Below are positions 1 to 9,172 of a DNA stretch of 14,841 bases, piece after piece (position 1 is the first letter of the stretch; every line of letters begins with the position of its first letter). Location of the stretch: contig FTLJ01000820.1 in NCBI GenBank assembly GCA_900155495.1, positions 1-14,841 of the forward strand, given 5' to 3'. The notes below the pieces were generated by a model. That model saw only the letters and a program-made list of their open reading frames with translations, was not told the origin of the DNA and searched no databases. Source of the stretch: Porogramme epimiltina (lineage: Eukaryota > Basidiomycota > Agaricomycetes > Polyporales > Polyporaceae). Both the position numbers and the translations under genes were made by a program.

Positions 1-896
1 GCCCGTGTCGTAAGTCGCACGCCCGCGCCCTCCCCCATCTCAGTCTTCCCAACATCCACGCCAATCATCCTACATATGTTGTACCAATAGTTACAACAGT
101 CTTCCCGCACAGCAACTTGCAATAACATCGCATCGTCGAACACCCCTATCCCTTTGTGCGCGAGCGTGTGTGTGTGCCCCCGAACACCGAGCACAAGCCC
201 TAGGCAAGCCCCGAGCAAGCCCAATAAGCCCAAAGCCCAAATAAGCCCCGGCAAGCCGCGTGACACTTTGCTGATTCGGACATGCCGCCCGTCGGGAAGA
301 GACATACCGCCCGTCGGGAAGAGACATACCGCCCGTCGGGAAGAGACATACCGCCCGTCGAGAAGAGACATCATCCGCCCGTCGAGAAGAGACATGCCGC
401 CTGACGGGAATTCGCATCGCTTTGCTGCACCGATCATCTATCATTTCCCATCTCAAACAGAAATCCTTCGTTCTTTCGACCTCTGCCGGGTGGTCATTAG
501 CGACTACGACACTTACATCCGACCCCTGCGCGGCGATGTCAACACCGTGCTTGATATGCAACTACTGCAACCCGGGGACGGCACAGCGGCAAACTGTGTT
601 GGACATCGATTTGCAATCACTGAGTATAAATGAATGCAGTAGTGCAGTGGTGTGAAAACTTATTTGAGTCACATTCAATCCTCCCTACCGTGACGTTCCA
701 TTGAATACCATAGGTGATCTACCTCATCATGATTTGCTTCACCGAGGAGATCGGTGTACCTCCCCCATTCCGACGGGTAAGAGCGCAGGACACCCGAGCG
801 CACCGCCGATACGCTCTCCCTCCGCCTTCGTATTTCCCTATAGGCCGCTGCCATCTCGGGAGCTCAAAGGAGGTGAAATATTAGCACAATCTATGT
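1..896. other. No supported gene; intergenic DNA with minisatellite
   Basis: Apart from the 22-bp repeat at 280-408, nothing here can be supported as a gene. Overlapping open frames exist on both strands from about 91 to 660, but they consist of repeat translation and low-complexity sequence, with no recognisable motif and no convincing splice partners. A tataaa hexamer lies at 625-630, but no coding start follows it at a sensible distance. Confidence 0.6.
280..408. repeat. 22-bp tandem repeat, about six copies
   Basis: About six head-to-tail copies of a 22-bp unit (consensus acataccgcccgtcgggaag followed by ag) run through this stretch. Copies at 302, 324 and 346 are nearly identical. The copy at 368 has a 2-bp insertion, so it is 24 bp, and the last copy, at 392, is cut short and diverged. 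Both strands stay open across it simply because the unit has few stop codons, so the open frames here are not evidence of a gene. It is a minisatellite in otherwise unannotated DNA. Confidence 0.9.
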
Positions 897-1483
897 TTAG
901 ACTGAATAAATCGTGCCTTGAATACCTGAGCTTGAACCCCTGTTATCATCCTCAGTCAAACTCGCGCCACCATCCGGCGAGGCCGATGGCGGCGAGGCTG
1001 GTGGTGAGGCTGGTGGCAGTGGCGAGGCTGGTGGTGGCGAATGATTTGTACTGTCGGATGAAGACGAATAGTCGTAACCAAGCAGATCCAATTCGCGCGA
1101 TCCTTAACCAGAAGGTTTGTCTTCAAATGCCTGTATACATCAAAGCACACACCTGTCAATTCTAGTTGGGTGGGGGATCCCTCTGCTCCTGATGCCAATG
1201 GCGCAAAGACTCCGCTTGGGGGCCCCTCGCTGTCGGAAGCATTCGCACCCAACAGATTGGCTGCCGCTAAGGTGGTGAATAGTCGACGGGAAGACGAATG
1301 ATCATGAAGATCCGGGGTCTCCCGCTCCTCAACTGGTGTGGGGGCAGGCTGGTACTTAACCCCGGTACTTCTCTGCCGCCCCGGGCCTTTGGTGGTAGGT
1401 TTTTGTGTTGGCTGTGAGGCGGCCTTTCGCGCACGCCTCTTTCGAGCTGGTGTTACGATTACCTTACTGTGAGTCATATACAT
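897..1483 (-). CDS. Hypothetical proline/serine-rich disordered protein (two exons)
   Basis: The model joins exon 1483-1153 to exon 1102-897 on the minus strand through a 50-bp intron that begins GTGTGT and ends TTAAG. The join keeps frame and gives 178 residues ending at a TAA. I do not recognise the protein. Its first 40 residues are rich in Lys, Arg and Thr (for example ARKRRARKAA), which could be a nuclear localisation signal. The second exon carries a run of Ser/Asp and then PPASP-type repeats encoded by a GGCGAGGCTGGTGGT-like tract near 979-1040. The first exon may not be the true start: further upstream on the same strand (about 1556-1531) another frame reads QPKKRK, but I could not join it in phase. 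The bias toward Pro and Ser makes chance coding possible, so confidence is moderate to low. Confidence 0.4.
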
Positions 1484-1745
1484 GCTACTCTGAGATGAAG
1501 GGGTTTACTGGGACTAGCGTCCGGAGTGGGAGGCTGCTTCCGCTTCTTGGGTTGTGCTATTTAACGGCATCGGTGAACAATGCCCCCGAGAATGGAAATC
1601 GGGATGGCTTACTCATTGCAGGAAAAAGGTTATGAGGGGGTGGAGATGATTGAGGGTTTGATGGAAGATTTACGGCCACAGCATCGGCGGGTCACTATGC
1701 GGCGGCGGCGGTTGTCACACGTTGCCGAAAATGCCCTGCTGGCGT

Positions 1746-1775
1746 CTATCATTCGGGGATCTATCATTCGGGGAT
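1746..1775. repeat. 15-bp tandem duplication
   Basis: Two perfect adjacent copies of ctatcattcggggat lie upstream of the zinc-cluster gene start. They fall in a gap (1484-1862) where no gene is supported. They could belong to the 5' leader or promoter of the downstream gene, but nothing shows a function. Confidence 0.85.
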
Positions 1776-1862
1776 CGGGATCGAAAACGCGTTGGCCTAC
1801 AAGCAAAGGGGCCGCGCCCGACTGCACATTTCCCGCATCACCGCTGTTCTCTTCATCCCGCT

Positions 1863-4800
1863 ATGTCAGTGTCAGCTACTCTCAACAAGCGTCCGAGAAA
1901 GCCGGGGCATCGCGACAACTTTGTGGAAGCACTCGACTCGGAGAAGCTCGTCATCCGGCAACTTATTGCACAGCTTCATTATAGCTTCGAGGAGCGTCCC
2001 GCAACCACCGCCCCTAACCGCCTTGCATGGGAGGCGAAGTTCCGTTCTACCATTGATTTGTTCGTCGACTATTTCAGAGCCTTCAAGTTTCATGATCTCC
2101 CACCCACAATCATCGGCATCATCCATGAGCGAAATGCGGCATTCACGAGAAATGGTCGTGGCTCCCCGCTCGACATCGAGGCTATCCAGCCTGCCCACGA
2201 CGAAAATCATCCTGTCTACAAGAGGGAGCCTGGGCAAAATAAGGTGTTCCAGATCGCGTCCATCACGCATGGCTCGGTTGGCCTCCTAGATGCCAATTTT
2301 GTTGAGGACAAATGGTGGCAAGAATACCGTGAGTTTCCTTCACAACTGCACAGCACATGCTCATTATAGGCACACAGGTACAGAGGAGCAAGGTACGGGG
2401 GGGAAGAAGGGAAAGGGAAAGGGAAAGGGAAAGGGAAAGGAGAAGCAGGTGGATCACGAAAGTGGTAAGTGCCGTCCATGTACGAATATAATGCCCCTCC
2501 ACCTCATGCCGGGACAGTGCAAAACCGTGGCGAAATCGAGAAGGCTCAGGGAAAGCAGCTAGTAGGCAAACCCCACAGAGGGGGGAGGGGTATGTGCCGC
2601 CGAGAACGAACAGTCGACTAGCGTCTCACATGTTAACAGACCAAAGCAACACGGAGGCAGAACAGGAGGAAACACCCCCCGAAAATAGTGCTTCATTAGC
2701 GAAGCATTCGCGTTCGAAGAAGGATAACTCCCCGGTGGTTGTGCCAGCCGAGCCAGAGTTCCCGAAAGAGGACCTGTGCTCAACCGCGTTGGTGCTAGTC
2801 CCGGAGGTGCGCGGTTTATCCAGCTGTCGGCTAGAGGGGGCGACACAGAATGACGATACTTACTATGTATTCTCCAGGAGCACACGTGCAAGCACTGCAA
2901 GAAAGCCCAGGTGCCATGTCTGCTTACCCCCCTCCACCGGGAGACGTGCGTCCGCTGCCGCAATGGGGCGCGGCGGTGTAGCAACGTTTTCCAAGGTCGC
3001 TCTGGCCCCAAATTGCTCCAAGCATATCGCGCGTATTGCTGGATTCGCTCAGCCTCCTCCCCCGAACTCTACAACTTTGCAGTCACGCGGGTCTTTGACG
3101 AGAAAATGTCAGATGATGCACAGGTTCCCACCTGGTACGTCAACGCATACGCTGCATTCAACTCGCAACTCGTGACAGCCGACGAAGACTCGACGGACTA
3201 TTTCCCGCTTGGGCCATCCCCTCTCACTGAACCAGTCGTATTTGAAGTGTGCCCTGCGAACATCGGCAAGTTCAAGCAGGAATCCCTCGGCATGGTTGAT
3301 TATTCTCTTATGTGGCCCTCCTTCTGCAATACTAATCTGTGCTTACATTAGAAAACGAAAACGCGGCAAGACGGATCGGACATGGATGTAGAAGAAGAAG
3401 GCGGAGGGACGAAGCACAGCGAAAAGGAGTCCGAGAGCGAAAAGGAGTCCGAGAGCGAAAAGGAGTCCGAGAGCGAAAAGGAGTCCGAGAGCGAAAAGGA
3501 GTCCGAGAGCGAAAAGGAGCCCGACAACGAAAAGGAGCCCGACAGTGCAGGCGATCCCGACGCCCCGGATATGCCGCCGGCCGGAGGGTTGGAGGAGGGG
3601 GACCATCTCTCTGAAGACCCGCAAGGTGGCTTCCCTACAAGAACCGACGGCGAACGTGAACAGGGCTCAGAATTTCAGCTCTCCGTGGAACCACCCCCAG
3701 CTCGGCGCGAGCTTCGTTCTGTAGAAAAGTTGCCACAACATTTCGGTACGCTTGATCACAGATATTCGATATTCATGACCACTCACGCAGATTTGATATC
3801 TGTTAGGTAATTGGACTACTTTTCGGGAGGTAGCGGCAAAGCCCGTCGACCGTCGGAAGGAGGACCGTACGATTGTCGCATTCACCCTCGCGTCTGAGTC
3901 GCAGATGTTGGATTTGACCCCTGGAGCCGTGAAGCCATCGACGCACCTCGGACCAGCGGCACGCGAGTTCCTGGACGACGTTCCGCCCCAGCGCCAGGAG
4001 CGCCTCAGCATCGCGCTAGAGGTCTCACGTGCCCACCTGGTTGTCGACCGACTCGTGGCCACCATCGGCTCGCAGTCAATTAAGGCCACTTTGGATGAGG
4101 TCAACAAAGCTGTGAATGCTGAAGTCCAACTTTCGCCGGAGGCTATGCAGGCATCCGTAGCCCGGCTCACACTTGCGTTGCACACTCAAATTTCCGAAAT
4201 CACTGCTGCTCAACCTGCGGTCTCCCGTGCCTTGGGCGCGCTGCTCCGTGCCCTTCGACGAGTTCCAGATGTGCCTCTCACCGTCAACGCTCTCAGCGCG
4301 TTCAAAGAGAACTCCATGGCCCTTCAAGACCTGTATTCAACCGTTGTGGACAATGTGCGCGCCTTCCACGGCGACATCCTCATCCTCGGAGACCAGGTCC
4401 GGCAGATTCGAGTCCTGTCGGAAACGGCGGTGCGCACCGTGAGGGACATCGACCGCCTCATTAGCGAGCAGATGTCTCCCCGCATCCAAGACATTAGCAA
4501 TGGCTTGACGGAGCAATTGCAGAGTTGTATCTCGCAGCGGCTGGATCAAGTCGAAGACGGGCTTGTAACAAGGTGCGACAAAATCGAAGAGGACCTTTCA
4601 AAAAAGTTCGACAATTACTACAAGAACAAACCACCCCGGGCTCAAGACCAGCCTTACGATGTGAAGGGATTCATGGCGATTGTGGCTGAGAGCTTGCAAA
4701 AGCTTTCCGTGGCAGTGCAGTCTGAGTCGCCGTCTTCTCAGCTTGCTGGACTGCCGGTGGCGGATACATCCCCTGCCGCACCCTCCACCTCCATCGCCCC

Positions 4801-5050
4801 TAGCCGCACTATCCACAGCCTGCCGGCACTCGACGATGGCATGGATGTTGCCGATACATCGAAGAGCGCAGCACCCGCGGACGCTCCGCTGAAAAATATG
4901 CCGACACTCGAGCAGGCATTGGCGCGGGTAGCTACGCTTGAAGCCAGGGTGGAAGAACTGCAGGCGGAAGCCAAGAAGCGAGATGACGAGTTACCCGGGA
5001 TAGTGGCGGCACTAGTGACAAAGGCGTTCCAAGAACGCCAGCCCCAGTAG
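1863..5050 (+). CDS. Zn2Cys6-like cluster protein with long helical C-terminal half (six exons, 924 aa)
   Basis: Exons are 1863-2328, 2378-2464, 2640-2806, 2878-3294, 3352-3745 and 3807-5050. All junctions are GT...AG and total 2775 coding bases without a stop. The ATG at 1863 has a purine at -3 and begins MSVSATLNKRPRKPGH. Residues 1-155 form an unrecognised, apparently folded domain. A Lys-Gly hexamer tract follows. Residues 244-274 hold six cysteines spaced C-X2-C-X6-C-X9-C-X2-C-X6-C, the fungal binuclear zinc cluster pattern. Residues 403-445 are Glu-Lys-Glu-Ser repeats. Residues from about 544 on are helix-rich, ending in a coiled-coil-like stretch at about 876-908. A nuclear, perhaps DNA-binding role is inferred from the cluster; the target is unknown. 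The weakest parts of the model are the 175-bp second intron and the donor GTTGAT at 3295. I do not recognise the whole protein. Confidence 0.78.
2407..2440 (+). repeat. gggaaa hexanucleotide microsatellite in coding exon
   Basis: About five tandem copies of gggaaa lie within the second exon of the zinc-cluster gene and encode alternating Lys and Gly. A slippage of one unit adds or removes two residues without breaking frame, so length variation between strains is expected. Confidence 0.85.
3421..3546 (+). repeat. 18-bp coding tandem repeat (EKESES units)
   Basis: Seven head-to-tail units of 18 bp (gaaaaggagtccgagagc) encode six-residue Glu/Lys/Ser units in the fifth exon of the zinc-cluster gene. 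The first five units, 3421-3510, are identical at the nucleotide level and the last two have diverged to EKEPDN and EKEPDS. Perfect identity of synonymous sites indicates recent expansion or ongoing homogenisation. Confidence 0.95.
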
Positions 5051-5204
5051 GCGTCGCCCGCGCCGGTGAACGATCTCGCGCATTTCACGTTTGGACTCAG
5101 TGGCCAGTCGTAACATTGTATCTCTAGTTCTCGGTGTCTTGCACTTCACTACTCATCATAAGCACGCATAGCACACTGTATGGGAGGCGCAGAAATCGAT
5201 TGCA

Positions 5205-6048
5205 TTAATGAATATGTATGGATACATGAGAAGGTAAGACTACAAGCGCGGGGGCGGCGCGCTCCCTTCCCCGCCCGCGGCGCTCTCCCCAGGCGAAACG
5301 GCCCCCCAAGCCGAGCCCGTGGAGGTGGTAGAGGTGCGCGTTTTCTGCCGATGCACACGACAGCACCTGCGCGGGGGGCGGGTGGAACGTGTCGGACGCG
5401 GCAAGCGCATGGGGCAGGTGTGCGTGGGTGGGGGGGCTGGACGAGCGTGTGCGTGAGGAGGCCGCCCTGAGGGAAAGGGGGGCCGTGCGGTTAGGAGTAG
5501 GGTACAGCGCAAGATGGGAGGGGGGTGGGCGTACCTTGATAGCCTGGGCTGCACCTGCACCTGAGGTCGAGCAATTTATGGTCCCAAGGTGTGACGGGGC
5601 TAGGGGGGTGCTGCCTGTGATGACGTCGCGGTCCCTATCGCAGACGTCGTCGCAGTCGTGGCCGAGAGCCCACTTGCGGGTGAGCGTAAGTTCATGGTCG
5701 TGCTCGCACTCACGCTCGTAGTTGCGGCTATGAGAGACAAGGCCGCGGGACTCAGGTGCGTCACGAGTTTGTTGACCTCGCCTGCAAATAAATAGTTGGC
5801 GGGGGATGGAGGGCCGACGGGTAAGCAAAAGCGCAAGAGAAAAGATGATGAGGCGTACTTTTGTCTTCGCATAGGACATTGTCGGGGTGCGTATCAGCGC
5901 ATGCGGTCTTGTCTCTCGCACAATATGCCAAGCGGAACAAAGACGGCGCACCTCTAAGCATGAGCGTGTATACGTGCTGTACGTCCCGCGGCCCATTGAG
6001 CTGGATGTGAGAGGGGAGGGAGAGCTCAGAGAAGGGACGCTTGAGGTG
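5205..6048 (-). CDS. Candidate spliced gene, product not recognised, 5' end unresolved
   Basis: Four minus-strand segments join in phase: 6048-5859, 5781-5714, 5672-5535 and 5366 down to a stop at 5205. Donors are GTACGC, GTGAGT and GTACGC; acceptors are TTGCAG, CGCAAG and CGCGCAG. The segment at 6048 is preceded by an acceptor-like ttctag, so coding would continue upstream, but I found no convincing first exon. Translated pieces such as QLNGPRDVQHVYTLMLR and SLFRLAYCARDKTACA look protein-like, yet I cannot assign a family. Against it, the third intron would be only 41 bp, the region is very GC-rich, and the last segment is Arg/Gly-rich. It could be a decayed gene like its neighbours to the right. 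Treat it as a lead only. Confidence 0.28.
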
Positions 6049-6491
6049 CTAGAATGCTAAGTCTAAGTAAAGTCCGTACCATTGTTCCTTTCTCCCGACC
6101 CTCCTGTGCGGCGTGTTGAAGCTAATTTTTGTCTGAATGGAGGATGGAGACCCTTGCAAAAGGGGGCAGGGCACGAAAAGAGTAGGGACGACGTAGACGA
6201 AGTACTGGTGGTAGAGACGAAGCGACAAGCGCCGCCAGCGCGCTGCAAGTTTGGGCGCCTACGGGATCGTCCTTCCACCCTCCGCCGTCCCTGGTCCCTC
6301 CGCTGCCCGCCACCCGAGCCCTTTCAAGAGGCAGTCCAAGCCGTCCTCCAATGTAGCAGGCTCCAGCATGCACCGCGTGGTGGTGAGCGCAGTGCCGTCC
6401 TTCCCGACCCGATCTCCCCTGACACCCCCAAAAAACAAAGGATCTGCACTACGGCCAAGAAGAGACCGCGAAGACCTGCGCGTGGTTCGTC

Positions 6492-6945
6492 ATGCATTTC
6501 TTTGCGTGCCCCGACTCCCCATCGGTGCCCCCCCGGTCCCCGCCCATCGCCAGCTTCGTCTTGTATGTCCTCTACCTTCCAATCCTCCATTCCTCCCTCA
6601 TTTTCGCCGCTCTCTACCTCCTCCAATGTCTAAAAGCTTGCTTCCCCGCTGTGGGAACTCCTCGGACCATCGCCTCGAAGGTCATCTGCGACGACGCCTA
6701 CTCCAACAAGCCCGGTCGGCCAGGGGAAATCAACCCGATGGAGCAGGAGATGTGCTCGTACATCGAGTGGCAGCTCAAAATTGCGTCCAGCGCGCTGAAG
6801 GAGTCTGAACAGAAGGTCCGCCGCGACGTCAATGGCACGGGCCATATCCCACGTACGTCCTATCGTCTCCCGCGCCCTCCGCCATGCCCTCCACCACGCC
6901 CTACCAAGCCGGCGGAGCCAACGAAGGTGAGCCCATTACGTCGTT
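6492..6945 (+). pseudogene. Cyclin-family fragment, decayed
   Basis: The translation contains pieces typical of a fungal cyclin box: FAALYLLQCLKACFP, then IASKVICDDAYSNK, then EINPMEQEMCSYIEWQL, followed by a Pro-rich tail as in the C-terminal part of these cyclins. Cyclins bind and activate cyclin-dependent kinases. The copy is broken. Between LKACFP and IASK the expected segment appears only in another frame (RCGNSSDHRL near 6640-6670), showing an indel and a missing stretch. Between AYSNK and EIN about ten residues normally present are absent. No N-terminal cyclin-box half or convincing start is visible. It lies directly upstream of the aminotransferase relic, on the same strand. Family assignment is from remembered motif similarity. 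Confidence 0.7.
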
Positions 6946-6960
6946 AACGCCTACAAGAAC

Positions 6961-8235
6961 ACATTCTCACAGGAAGGGTCAGGGCAATACTCTGTCTTCG
7001 TCGCGTTCCTCATAGGGAGATGAAGTCATAACGTTCGAGCCATTCTTTGACCAGTACCTGCCCTCGTCACCTTCAATGGCTGTGTCCCGAAGGTGGTGGG
7101 AAGCAGAGTGCACACGAGTGGTCCATTGACTTCGATGAACTCCAGTGAGTGCCCTTGTGCAAGCCGCACCCTTCGGAAAACCCACGCTATTACCCAGACG
7201 AGCCGTGTCGCTGCGGACGAAAGATGATCATCATCAATACTCCGCACAACCGCGTCGGAAAGGTGTTCAGCAGGCACGAGCTCGAGCAGATCGCTGCTAT
7301 CGCTGATGAGCACAGCCTCCTCGTCGTGTCCGACGAAGTGGTGGGTTGCGTGATGTGTCGCCAATTTGCTCCGTCCTGACGCATAACTGGCTCGCTGTTC
7401 CTAGTACCACTCATTGGTGTTTGATGGAGAAGAGCACGTTCGCATTGCCAGACTTCCTGGCATGTGGGATCGTACGGCCACCGTCGGGTCTGCAGGCAGT
7501 ACGTCCCACGCTGTCATGCGCGCCGAACGTCCGATAGACTCATGTTCTCATTCAGAGATGTTCGCCGCTACGGGCTGGCGTGTGGGTTGGGTTATTGGCC
7601 CTGCGTCTATCATTCAGCCCACATTTGTGGCGACCACTCGCATCGTCTTCTGCAGCAACTCACCGCTGCAGGAGGCCTCCGCTGTTGGCATCGAACAGGC
7701 TAAGAAACACGGGTTCCTGGCGCAGCAGTGCAAGGAGTACCAAGAACGTCGAGACATCCTCACCAATGGATTCGACAAGCTGGGGATGAAATTCACGAAC
7801 CCACAGGGGGCTTACTTTGTTCTGTTGGTCAGCGGCTCATCCATGCCAATTCTTGCTGTATGCCTCCCGCTCACTCTTGATTCCAGGACATTTCTAACCT
7901 GACGTGGCCTGACGATCAAGCGTCCTCTGGCGAGGTCGCGACTTCCGGTGAGCGGCGCTATCACTTCCGTCTTCTCTTCGTGGTACTCACACGCTACGCC
8001 AGGGCATGCTGGTTCATTGCGATGGAGATCGGTGTATGTCCAATCCCGGTCAGCGAGGTAAGGTGCCCCGCTGTGCAGATGGACAGCGCCGTTCACACAT
8101 GCACGTATCTAGTTCTACTGCGAGGAACACACTTCTATCGGGGAGATGTATGCTTGCTTCGCCTTCTGCAAGGACACCGATACCCTGAAGCATGCGGTCA
8201 AGCGGCTGCAGAAGTTCAAACAGTACCTCGCATGA
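6961..8235 (+). pseudogene. Kynurenine aminotransferase-like (PLP fold type I) pseudogene
   Basis: Successive pieces match a class I/II aminotransferase of the kynurenine--oxoglutarate type: GQYSVFVAFL (about 6983), GDEVITFEPFFDQY (7016), EWSIDFDELQ (7116), NTPHNRVGKVF, LLVVSDEV, then GSAGK, FAATGWRVGW and the C-terminal FYCEEHTSIGE to a TGA at 8233-8235. Intact introns lie at 7145-7197, 7341-7404, 7499-7555, 7828-7886, 7948-8002 and 8058-8112. The PLP lysine codon is split A|AG by the 7499-7555 intron and is restored by splicing. The gene is broken: frame changes occur near 7014, near 7068, between about 7098 and 7116, at 7223 (one extra G) and within exon 7887-7947. The N-terminal part is missing. 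The NPxG-type motif reads HNR instead of HNP. The enzyme normally transaminates kynurenine; this copy cannot make a full protein unless these are sequencing errors. Confidence 0.85.
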
Positions 8236-8385
8236 TCATCAATGTAACTGGCTCGGGAAGGAGGCAGAAAAGATGTACAATGTGCTCAGGTAGAGAGCTT
8301 GGCGCCGTGAGTCTGGCGTATTGCTACATGGTTTAGCTGTCCTTATACAATGGTTTCTTGCTCTTCGGATCGCCTGTCCTCGGCT

Positions 8386-8626
8386 CTACGCTTCCAAACG
8401 GTCCATAATCCGCTCGAGCAGCTCAGCGGTCCACTGTGCGTCATAATACGCCGGGTTGCTGACCAACCGCCGCGCCAGCAACATGAAGGAGAGCATATCA
8501 GCGGCACGCTGTTTATCCCCAATGGTCCCGTCCTTCCTCCTATCCCTATACCGGTCCCGCTGCATGTCCGTCTAGATCAGCTTCGACTCCAAAGGGAGCC
8601 CGTCGTCCGAGAACCCTGCCCTCTGC
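8386..8626 (-). pseudogene. Fragment of a BRR2/ASCC3(SLH1)-type Ski2-like helicase
   Basis: On the minus strand, after an acceptor-like tttttttcag, the frame reads LPLESKLI, an in-frame TAG (8572-8574), then DGTIGDKQRAADML, ARRLVSNPAYYD and a stop at 8386. The order P-hydrophobic-ES-L, then GTI--KQ-A-D, then RRL--NP-YY is that of the segment between the helicase core and the Sec63 domain in Ski2-like RNA helicases such as BRR2 and ASCC3/SLH1, which remodel RNA-protein complexes. Only about 80 residues remain, with an internal stop, so it is a dead fragment. Further upstream on this strand HDGVAGKFY (8666-8640) may be another piece of it in a shifted frame. Assignment rests on motif order alone. 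Confidence 0.5.
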
Positions 8627-8666
8627 CTGAAAAAAACATGTAGAACTTGCCCGCCACGCCATCGTG

Positions 8667-9172
8667 CCCCGCGCGCGTGCACGCCGGTGCCCGCAATACT
8701 TGACTGCGTCATTGCCCTACACCTCCGACGCCCTACGCATGCTCCACCTTTTCAGTCGCGACATGCTCACCACTAAGTTCTGCAAGCTTGTTGAGGACCA
8801 GTGCATTGTCGCCGCATGCTATCTTATGTAGATACTATAGTGTCAGTACGTGTAGATAGTCTTATAAATCCGTCACTCTTATGCCTGCTATGATCTGTGA
8901 TCACAATATTCTGACTAGCTGAATCCAGAGAAGGAGTGGGACGGACGGGGTCGCGCACACGATATGTGGATCGCGCTTTAAGGGACAAAACCGCGGACCT
9001 GCAAGAGCTGTAGCGCACGATGGGACGGATCACGAAGTTGTGAGCGCTATAGAAGGTGGAGGTCCTTTTTGATACTCTCAACAGCATGTAATTGCGAGTG
9101 ATACGTCTGATATGGTACACAAAAAAGGCCCTCTGGGGGCGAGCGCGAGCACAAACAACATACCCCCTACTT
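8667..9172. other. Gap without a supported gene
   Basis: No complete gene is visible. On the plus strand, 8706-8831 reads openly, including RMLHLFSRDMLTTKFCKLVE, up to a TAG, but has no start, no splice partner I can defend and no recognised family. The right end contains the presumed 3' untranslated region of the minus-strand gene ending at 9173. Confidence 0.5.

Noticed and set aside
280..408. Regular repeats that might be read as a CRISPR array
   Set aside because: The units are directly adjacent with no spacers, and the genome is fungal, so this is a minisatellite.
625..630. tataaa as a promoter element
   Set aside because: No supported plus-strand gene starts within a few hundred bases downstream.
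1872..2270. Minus-strand open frame opposite the zinc-cluster gene's first exon
   Set aside because: It mirrors the well-supported plus-strand exon and shows no splice continuation or motif of its own.
6082..6808. Long overlapping plus-strand open frames as an intact gene before the cyclin fragment
   Set aside because: They are Pro/Arg/Ser-rich, compete with each other in several frames, and no conserved cyclin N-terminal motif is visible. They may include a decayed N-terminus, but this cannot be shown.
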